Below are positions 5,529 through 11,118 of a DNA stretch of 11,118 nucleotides, one piece after another. Both the position numbers and the translations under genes were made by a program. Every line of letters starts with the position of its first letter. The stretch's first letter is position 1. Where the stretch lies: the NCBI GenBank assembly GCA_946409145.1, contig CAMJVA010000034.1, positions 1-11,118 of the forward strand. The letters run 5' to 3'. This DNA comes from an uncultured Enterococcus sp. Its GTDB lineage: Bacteria; Bacillota; Bacilli; Lactobacillales; Enterococcaceae. Below the pieces are notes generated by a model, which made no database searches, was not told the origin of the DNA, and saw only the letters and a list, made by a program, of their open reading frames with translations.

Positions 5529-7193
5529 ATGTCAAACAAAAAAATGTTGAAATGGGCAGTTGGTTTAGGGTTAACCACTGCAAGTATCTTAACTTTAGCT
5601 GCGTGTGGCAGTGGTAGTAAAGACGATGCAGGAAAAAGTAATGACAGTAAGACAGCAAAATTACCAGAGCTTGGTGATCGTTATAAAATTGACAAAACTA
5701 AACCAGCCTGGGAATTAGATACCAAAGAAGAACCTACTAAATTAACATGGTATGTTAATGCTGACTGGTGGAACACTGAATTTGGCAACGACTTAGTGAC
5801 TAAAAAAGTGAAAGAAGATTTAAATGTAGATATTGAATTTGTCGTAGGTGACGATACTAAATTAAATACTTTATTTGCTGGGGGAGATATGCCAGATCTT
5901 GTAACTATTTTTGACTCTAACTCCCAAGTAGCAAGAAAAGCTGAAAGTTGGGCTTACCCCTTACAAGACTTAGCTGATAAATATGATCCTTATTTTTATG
6001 ATGTAGCGGCAGAAGATACTTTAAACTGGTATAAATTAAGTGATGGAAAATCATATGGTTATCCAGATTATTCTAATACAGCGAAAGATTTTGAAAGTGG
6101 TCAAATCTTCTCTCGGGATGCTTTTATTATTCGTCAAGATGTTTATGAAGCCATTGGCAAACCAGATATGTCAACTCCAGAAGGCTTTGAAAAAGCAATG
6201 AAAGATATTAAAGCTCAATTTCCTGATTTAGTTCCATTTGGCTTTAATGATTTTGCAGCAGATGGCACCTCTAACGGTTCTATGGACTCTGTATTACAAG
6301 ATCGGTTAGGTGTTCCATACTTAGACAAAGATGGAAAATATAATGATCGTAACTTAGATGAAGATTACTTAAAATGGATTAAAACTTTCCGTCAAGTGCG
6401 AGCAGATGGAAATATTTCTGATGATACCTTCACTGATGATGGAGAAAAATTCAAAGAAAAAGTATCCACTGGTAAATATGCTTCCATGATGATTGGTAGT
6501 TTTGTAAACCAAGGAATTTCTTTACAACAATTTGCCTCTAGTAACCCTGCTGGACAATACATTGCTGTTGATGGTATTTTATCCACTAAAGGTAACGAAC
6601 CAACGTTAACGCAAGCTGGAATTTCTGGTTGGATGATTAACTACATTTCTAAAAACTGTAAAGATCCAGCAAAAGCTATTCAAATTTACACTTATTTATT
6701 AAGCGATTACGGTGGCATGTTAACAAACTATGGTATTAAAGGGGAAACTTATGAAGATGCTGGAGATGGAAAAGTTAAATACACTCCAGAAACTAGAGAA
6801 ATCCAATTAAATGACTCTGAAAAATTCCAAAAAGAATACCGCATTGGAGAATTTATTCAATTTGGACATGACCGTTACAAAGCTTTAAGTGATGAATCTT
6901 ATGTCGATGCTGTGAAACAAATGCAAGAATGGGGCGAAGGAAAATTAACGCCACAATTTGCTACAGAAAACATTGGACCTGAAGCTGCTAGCCAAGAAGC
7001 AAGAGCGTTAAGTGCTATTACCACCAATTGGTCAACGACTTTAGTTGGTATGTTACGTTCTGATTCTGATGATGCTGCTGATAAATTATTAGAAGATTAC
7101 AAGACATTCCAAAAACAAAATAATATTGATGGCATTAATAAAGTGCGCAATGAAAAAATCAAAGAAAACAAAGAAAAATTAGGAATGGACTAA
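5529..7193 (+). CDS. Extracellular solute-binding lipoprotein, LplA/YtcQ-like
   Basis: This 554-residue binding protein belongs to the sugar ABC importer and is anchored to the outer face of the membrane. The N-terminus has a basic stretch, a hydrophobic core and the lipobox LAAC, with C26 as the lipidated cysteine, followed by a Gly/Ser/Asp-rich linker to about residue 45. Mature sequence begins near EEPTKLTWYVNADWW (68-81) and contains the family segment LNTLFAGGDMPDLV (112-125). The length exceeds ordinary 400-430-residue maltose-type proteins and matches the large LplA/YtcQ group that binds oligosaccharides. Many Trp and Tyr residues fit sugar stacking. AAAGGAG (5515-5521) lies seven bases before the ATG. 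A strong hairpin directly after the gene may raise its mRNA level over the genes downstream. The ligand is inferred to be a beta-gluco-oligosaccharide or aryl-beta-glucoside. Confidence 0.93.
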   Translation: MSNKKMLKWAVGLGLTTASILTLAACGSGSKDDAGKSNDSKTAKLPELGDRYKIDKTKPAWELDTKEEPTKLTWYVNADWWNTEFGNDLVTKKVKEDLNVDIEFVVGDDTKLNTLFAGGDMPDLVTIFDSNSQVARKAESWAYPLQDLADKYDPYFYDVAAEDTLNWYKLSDGKSYGYPDYSNTAKDFESGQIFSRDAFIIRQDVYEAIGKPDMSTPEGFEKAMKDIKAQFPDLVPFGFNDFAADGTSNGSMDSVLQDRLGVPYLDKDGKYNDRNLDEDYLKWIKTFRQVRADGNISDDTFTDDGEKFKEKVSTGKYASMMIGSFVNQGISLQQFASSNPAGQYIAVDGILSTKGNEPTLTQAGISGWMINYISKNCKDPAKAIQIYTYLLSDYGGMLTNYGIKGETYEDAGDGKVKYTPETREIQLNDSEKFQKEYRIGEFIQFGHDRYKALSDESYVDAVKQMQEWGEGKLTPQFATENIGPEAASQEARALSAITTNWSTTLVGMLRSDSDDAADKLLEDYKTFQKQNNIDGINKVRNEKIKENKEKLGMD

Positions 7194-7216
7194 TTTTTAA
7201 AAGAAATAAAGAATTG

Positions 7217-7268
7217 AAAAAAGAACAGTGCCAAAAGTGGTCACTCCCTTTTGTTGCTGTTCTTTTTT
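7217..7268 (+). terminator. Intra-operon terminator/attenuator hairpin between the binding protein and yesL-like genes
   Basis: AAAAAAGAACAG (7217-7228) pairs perfectly with CTGTTCTTTTTT (7257-7268), whose end is a run of six T. Inside, CAAAAG (7232-7237) pairs with CTTTTG (7248-7253), extending the stem across a small mismatch. The next gene's Shine-Dalgarno starts three bases later at 7271, so no promoter fits between. The hairpin probably terminates part of the transcripts, letting the rest read through to the membrane protein, kinase and GH3 genes, and it may stabilise the upstream mRNA. Confidence 0.85.
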
Positions 7269-7283
7269 CTAGGAGGGGAAAAA

Positions 7284-7901
7284 ATGGCTAACTTTTTTAG
7301 AACAGATGGAGGAATTTATTTATTCATGACCAGAGTGTATCAACTTTTGGTATTGAATTTTCTCTTTTTACTAAGTTGTTTGCCTATTTTTACCATTGGG
7401 GCAAGTATGAGTGCAGCTTTTGGAACAAGTTATAAGTTAATGAAGCATGAAGAAGAAAAATTAAGCGACACTTACTTTAAGCAATTTAAAAGGAACTTTA
7501 AACAAAGTACAATTTCTTGGTTAGGGATAATGGGACTAGGTGTCTTGTTTTATTTTTCATATCCTTTTTTAAAAGGTTTCTTTGAGATTTTTCCTTTTGT
7601 TTTTTTCTTGTTTGCTTTGTTTTTAGGTGTCTTTTTCTTAAGTGTGATTTATCTTTTTCCAATGATTGCTAAATTCCAAAGCCCCCTTCCTTCTTTATTT
7701 TTAAATAGTTTGACCTTAGCTTTAAAACATTTACCTTTTAGCTTATTACTTTTCTTTTTACAAGGGTTTGTTTTAATCATTTTACCTATTTATTTTCCTA
7801 AAATTTGGTTTGTTTGGTTATTTATTGGGTTTGGTTTAGTCATTTATGTTAGTGCAATTATTTTAAATAAAATTTTCAGCCTCTATGGGCAAAATGAATA
7901 A
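7284..7901 (+). CDS. YesL-like (DUF624) integral membrane protein
   Basis: This 205-residue hydrophobic protein has about five membrane segments, near 16-40, 78-95, 103-130, 147-170 and 172-195. The N-terminal part carries the DUF624 pattern: LPIFTIGASMSAAFGTSYKL (33-52), a charged loop (KHEEEKLSDTYFKQFKRNFKQS), then a tryptophan-containing segment. The molecular function of the family is unknown, but its genes commonly sit beside LplABC-type sugar importers, as here. The start is the ATG at 7284 with AGGAGGGG at 7271-7278. An in-frame TTG at 7251 lies inside the terminator hairpin and is rejected. It is 13 bases upstream of the kinase gene. It could be an accessory component of transport or of its regulation, but nothing in the sequence decides this. 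Confidence 0.88.
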   Translation: MANFFRTDGGIYLFMTRVYQLLVLNFLFLLSCLPIFTIGASMSAAFGTSYKLMKHEEEKLSDTYFKQFKRNFKQSTISWLGIMGLGVLFYFSYPFLKGFFEIFPFVFFLFALFLGVFFLSVIYLFPMIAKFQSPLPSLFLNSLTLALKHLPFSLLLFFLQGFVLIILPIYFPKIWFVWLFIGFGLVIYVSAIILNKIFSLYGQNE

Positions 7902-7914
7902 AGGAAGATGACGT

Positions 7915-8832
7915 ATGTATGTAGGGTTTGATATTGGGGGGACAACGATTAAATATGGTTTAGTAGATGCCAAAGGAAATGTCTCTAAAAAAGGCGCCAT
8001 ACCTACTCACCATAATAAAGAAGTATTAATCAATGATTTAGTGGAGATTGTGGAAAATTTTCGCCAAGATGAAACGATTCTTGGTGTAGGAATTAGCGCT
8101 CCAGGAATTATTAAAAATGGATTTATGCTAACAGCAGGTTCCATTAAACCTTTGTATGGGACTCACTTAAAAGAAGAAATGGAAAAGAAAATTCAGCTGC
8201 CTGTTTCTGTGGAAAATGATGGTAATGCAGCGGCTATTGCTGAGCGTTGGCTAGGAAATGCTCAAGATTGCGATAACTATTTGTGCATTGTTTTAGGAAC
8301 AGGAATTGGCGCTGGCATTGTGATTAATGGAAAAATTTATGCAGGGCAACATGGCATGGCTGGAGAATTTGGTTGGATGCTTATTGATCAACTACCAAAA
8401 GTAGGCAATCTTGAAGAAGTGTCTTTAAATCAACGAGGTTCAGTGATTATGGGTCTTTGTCGTCTTTACAATGCTGCTTTAAAAGAAATAGATCCCACAG
8501 CAGAAGATATTTTTGATGCACAAGTGATTTTAGCTAAAAAAGATCAAGGGGATGTTCTTGCACAGAAAATTTTTGAACAATACTTAGATGATCTTTCAGT
8601 GATGTTGATTAATTTAGTAGGTACCTTTGACCCAGAGAAAATTTTAATTGGTGGTGGTATTTCCGCCAATGAAGAATTTATGGGAGAGCTTAAAGAACGT
8701 TTTTCTAAAAATATTAAACGACATGAGAGTTTAAATTATTTAAAAGAGATTGCTGTAGCAGAAATTTGTGCAGCAAAATTAAAAAATAATGCAGGAATAA
8801 TAGGTGCAGTCTACCAACTTATTACTGTTTAA
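7915..8832 (+). CDS. ROK family sugar kinase, beta-glucoside kinase (BglK)-like
   Basis: This 305-residue cytoplasmic kinase has the N-terminal phosphate-binding motif FDIGGTTIKYG (5-15), catalytic D102 in VENDGNAAAIAE, a second glycine-rich motif LGTGIGAG (127-134), and the C-terminal FDPEKILIGGGIS. It has G-H/Q-x-AGEFG (H146, E151) for sugar contact but lacks the CxCGxxGCxE zinc motif of most ROK glucokinases and repressors. There is no N-terminal HTH, so it is an enzyme and not a NagC/XylR-type regulator. From memory of the family, zinc-motif-less ROK proteins with AGEFG and IFIGGGI segments include the Klebsiella beta-glucoside kinase BglK, which phosphorylates cellobiose and other beta-glucosides. 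The substrate here is therefore either free glucose released by GH3 or an intact beta-glucoside destined for GH1. AAGGAAG at 7901-7907 precedes the ATG, overlapping the previous stop. GH3 follows after 20 bases. Confidence 0.88.
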   Translation: MYVGFDIGGTTIKYGLVDAKGNVSKKGAIPTHHNKEVLINDLVEIVENFRQDETILGVGISAPGIIKNGFMLTAGSIKPLYGTHLKEEMEKKIQLPVSVENDGNAAAIAERWLGNAQDCDNYLCIVLGTGIGAGIVINGKIYAGQHGMAGEFGWMLIDQLPKVGNLEEVSLNQRGSVIMGLCRLYNAALKEIDPTAEDIFDAQVILAKKDQGDVLAQKIFEQYLDDLSVMLINLVGTFDPEKILIGGGISANEEFMGELKERFSKNIKRHESLNYLKEIAVAEICAAKLKNNAGIIGAVYQLITV

Positions 8833-8852
8833 GGGAGAAAGGGCGTAGCGTC

Positions 8853-11000
8853 ATGGAAAGAAAAGAGTTAGAAAATATCTTAACGCGTATGACCTTAGAA
8901 GAAAAAATCGGGCAGTTAGTGCAACTAACCCCCGATTTTTTTTCTAAGGGAACAGGAGAAATTACCGGTCCTATGGCTGATCTTGGATTGAGTGAAGAGG
9001 AACTTTACACTATTGGCTCAGTCCTTGGCACTCACACAAAAGAAGAAGTCATTCGTATTCAAAAAAATTATTTAAAGAAAAGTCGCTTGAAAATTCCGTT
9101 AGTTTTTATGGCCGATGTCATTCATGGCTATGAAACAATTTTTCCGATTCCGTTAGCTTTAGGGGCTAGTTTTTCTGAAGAGCTCGTTAAAAAAGTAGCC
9201 GACTATTCAGCAAAAGAAACCACAGAAGCGGGAGTTCATGTGACTTTTTCTCCAATGGTTGACCTAGTACGGGATCCTCGTTGGGGGCGAGTGTTAGAAA
9301 GTACTGGAGAAGACTCTTACTTGAACACTATTTTAGGAAGTGCTTTTGTTAAAGGCTATCAAGGAGAAAACGGCAACTTAAGTCAAAATAAGGATAAAAT
9401 AGCTGCGTGTTTAAAACATTTTGCCGCATATGGCGCAGCTGAAGGAGGTCGTGATTACAATACAGTGGACATGTCTGATTTAAATTTGTATGAAAACTAC
9501 TTACCTTCTTTTGCCGGTGGCATTGCAGCAGGGGCAAAATTAGTCATGACAAGCTTTAATGTTTTTAAAGGAATTCCCTCCACAGCCAATCAGTGGTTAC
9601 TGAAAAAAGTTTTGCGAGAAGATTTAGACTTTAAAGGACTGGTTATTTCTGATTGGGGAGCCGTTAGGGAATTAGTTACCCATGGAGTAGCTGAAGATTT
9701 AAAAGAAGCGGCTATTTTAGGTTTAAATGCTGGTTGTGACATGGATATGATGTCTAATGCTTATTTGAAAAATTTAAAAGAAGCGTTAAAAGAAAATGCC
9801 GTTACTAAAGAACAAATTAATGCAGCGGTTTTAAAAGTATTAGAGCTGAAAAATGATTTGGGCTTATTTGAAGACCCATATCGTGGAGTATTAGAAAAAG
9901 AAAACACCATCACCGCTAGTGAAAAAATTCGGCAAGTTGCTAGAGAAGCAGTTAGAAAAAGCTGTGTTCTTTTAAAAAATGAAGAAAATATTTTACCCCT
10001 TCAGCCACAACAAAAAATAGCTTTAGTAGGACCTTTTGCTGAAAGCAACGACTTATTAGGCGCTTGGTCTTGGATTGGAAAAAAAGAAGAAGTAGTGACT
10101 TTAAAAGAAGGACTAGAAAAAGTGTGTCCTTCCTTAAGGACTGTTGGCACGAAAGAAAGAGCGTGTTTTACAAAAGATGAACTGGAAAACATGCTAGAAG
10201 CAGCTAAAAATAATGATGTTGTCATCGTTGCTTTAGGAGAAAGTTCTGCTGAAAGCGGTGAAGCCACTAGTAAAGGGCAACCTATTCTTCCTTCAAGCCA
10301 AGTGGAGTTACTCAGAGAACTTCAAGCAGTAAATCCTAATATTGTAACCATTTTATTCAATGGTCGGCCGTTAATTTTAGAAGATGTTGCGCAGTTATCA
10401 AAAGGCTTATTAGAAGCTTTCTTTCCAGGAAGTGAAGGAGGTAACGGCATTAGTGATCTTTTAGTGGGAAAATATTCTCCAGAAGGAAAACTACCAATGA
10501 CCTATCCTTTAACTATTGGGCAAATTCCTCTGCATTATGACGAACTCACTACAGGGCGTCCTTTAACCGAAAATTATCAAGGAGGAGGTTACGTTTCTTT
10601 CTATTTAGATCAACCGAACACGCCTTTATATCCTTTTGGCTATGGTTTAACGTATGGTAATTTAACCATTAAAGAAGTTAAAATTCCAAAAATCATGAAA
10701 GAAAATTTAGATGTCACCCTTACTTTAGAAAATCATTCTTTTAAAGAAGTAAGTGAGACGTTACAAGTGTATGTAAAAGATCATGTGGGAAAAGTTGCCT
10801 TACCAAAACGCAAACTAAGAAAAATACTAAAAGTCACCCTTGAAGGAAATAGTGCAAAAGAAGTTGTTTTTTCTTTAACTAAAGAAGATTTAGTTTATGT
10901 TCATCCAGATTTGAAAAAATATTCTGATCCAGGCGAATTTACCCTTTATCTTGGGTTTAACAGTACTTGCCCAAGTTATGGCAGCTTTACCTTAGAATAA
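8853..11000 (+). CDS. GH3 beta-glucosidase (BglX-type, cytoplasmic)
   Basis: This 715-residue retaining exo-glycosidase has three domains. The N-terminal barrel (about 10-330) carries DPRWGR (141-146), CLKHFAAYG with K188-H189, and the nucleophile D267 in VISDWGA. The alpha/beta sandwich (about 370-560) carries the probable acid/base E470 in GESSAESGEATSK. A fibronectin-III-like domain lies at about 600-715, beginning after PLYPFGYGLTYG. The family removes terminal beta-glucosyl (sometimes beta-xylosyl) units. No signal peptide is present, so it acts on imported sugar, in line with the ABC importer upstream. The usual EASSR following the acid/base is EATSK here. The Shine-Dalgarno (AAAGGG, 8838-8843) is weaker than for its neighbours. 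It is the last gene of the operon, ending four bases before a terminator. Beta-glucosidase is most likely; beta-xylosidase cannot be ruled out from sequence alone. Confidence 0.93.
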   Translation: MERKELENILTRMTLEEKIGQLVQLTPDFFSKGTGEITGPMADLGLSEEELYTIGSVLGTHTKEEVIRIQKNYLKKSRLKIPLVFMADVIHGYETIFPIPLALGASFSEELVKKVADYSAKETTEAGVHVTFSPMVDLVRDPRWGRVLESTGEDSYLNTILGSAFVKGYQGENGNLSQNKDKIAACLKHFAAYGAAEGGRDYNTVDMSDLNLYENYLPSFAGGIAAGAKLVMTSFNVFKGIPSTANQWLLKKVLREDLDFKGLVISDWGAVRELVTHGVAEDLKEAAILGLNAGCDMDMMSNAYLKNLKEALKENAVTKEQINAAVLKVLELKNDLGLFEDPYRGVLEKENTITASEKIRQVAREAVRKSCVLLKNEENILPLQPQQKIALVGPFAESNDLLGAWSWIGKKEEVVTLKEGLEKVCPSLRTVGTKERACFTKDELENMLEAAKNNDVVIVALGESSAESGEATSKGQPILPSSQVELLRELQAVNPNIVTILFNGRPLILEDVAQLSKGLLEAFFPGSEGGNGISDLLVGKYSPEGKLPMTYPLTIGQIPLHYDELTTGRPLTENYQGGGYVSFYLDQPNTPLYPFGYGLTYGNLTIKEVKIPKIMKENLDVTLTLENHSFKEVSETLQVYVKDHVGKVALPKRKLRKILKVTLEGNSAKEVVFSLTKEDLVYVHPDLKKYSDPGEFTLYLGFNSTCPSYGSFTLE

Positions 11001-11003
11001 ATT

Positions 11004-11042
11004 AAAAAGGGAATGGGACTGATTATGTCCTGTTCCCTTTTT
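11004..11042 (+). terminator. Rho-independent terminator of the sugar operon
   Basis: AAAAAGGGAATGGGAC (11004-11019) pairs with GTCCTGTTCCCTTTTT (11027-11042): 16 pairs including two G-U, around a seven-base loop. The 3' arm ends in a run of five T. The A-run before the stem would also give a U-run on the opposite strand, so it could serve convergent transcription. Confidence 0.95.
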
Positions 11043-11118
11043 AATAAAGGTTGGTCCAATCACTTTTTCGGTACAGTTGAAAAAATAGGCTACCTAAGCT
11101 AAACTAAAAAAGAATTAA
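11043..11118 (+). promoter_or_regulatory. Promoter-like sequence for a gene beyond the window
   Basis: TTGAAA (11077-11082) and TAAACT (11100-11105) are spaced by 17 bases and form a plausible sigma-A promoter pointing out of the window. Just upstream lie the perfect short palindrome TTGGTCCAA (11051-11059) and CGGTACAG (11069-11076). A similar pair of elements occurs upstream of GH1 (852-880). No coding sequence can be assigned in this stretch. Confidence 0.4.

Noticed and set aside
7217..7268. LicT/BglG-type ribonucleic antiterminator in front of the mid-operon hairpin
   Set aside because: No sequence resembling the conserved antiterminator element overlaps the 5' arm, and no BglG-family gene is present in the window.
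7251..7283. TTG start at 7251 for the yesL-like gene
   Set aside because: It sits inside the terminator hairpin, has no ribosome site, and gives a peptide encoded by the hairpin and Shine-Dalgarno sequence.
10001..10267. Minus-strand open frame of 88 codons within the GH3 gene
   Set aside because: It is a shadow of well-conserved GH3 coding sequence. Its composition is serine- and phenylalanine-rich as expected from antisense of Lys/Glu-rich coding, and it has no recognisable domain.

Overview
The window is an AT-rich, densely packed, single-strand (+) block from a low-GC Gram-positive bacterium. The Shine-Dalgarno sequences are strong (AGGAGG, AAGGAGG, AGGAGGGG), terminators are hairpins with U-runs, the binding protein is a lipoprotein, and the regulators are of RpiR and LacI type. 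I would place it in the Lactobacillales, most likely Enterococcus or a close relative. That placement is inference from style and gene content, not from a marker gene.

Layout. Positions 1-36 look like the last codons of an upstream gene. A TTG-started RpiR-type regulator (67-804) follows and ends at a strong terminator. A separate, probably single-gene unit carries a GH1 6-phospho-beta-glucosidase (986-2437) with its own promoter region, unexplained GGTAC repeats upstream, and a long perfect hairpin downstream. A second, larger unit starts with a LacI-type repressor (2567-3559). It continues with two CUT1/LplB-LplC-type ABC permeases (3635-4579, 4592-5509), a large lipoprotein solute-binding protein (5529-7193), a YesL/DUF624 membrane protein (7284-7901), a ROK sugar kinase resembling beta-glucoside kinases (7915-8832) and a cytoplasmic GH3 beta-glucosidase (8853-11000). 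A textbook terminator closes it. The last 76 bases hold a promoter-like sequence for a gene beyond the window.

How the genes fit together. The binding protein and permeases would import a beta-linked gluco-oligosaccharide or beta-glucoside without phosphorylating it. No ATPase is encoded here, so a shared MsmX-type ATPase is expected elsewhere. Inside the cell, GH3 can hydrolyse the substrate and the ROK kinase can phosphorylate the glucose. Alternatively the ROK kinase phosphorylates the intact beta-glucoside and the GH1 enzyme cleaves the product. Two near-identical palindromes centred on AAAACGTTTT, one at the start of lacI and one just ahead of the first permease gene, suggest that the LacI protein controls itself and the transport operon, possibly together with CcpA.

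Most of this is a recognisable sugar-utilisation locus. The less ordinary points are the strong hairpin inside the operon between the binding protein and yesL, the pairing of a BglK-like kinase with a phospho-beta-glucosidase in a locus with no visible PTS, and a shared TTGGT...CGGTACAG arrangement upstream of GH1 and at the window's end. I found no RNA genes, CRISPR arrays, insertion sequences or attachment sites, and no clearly novel system.
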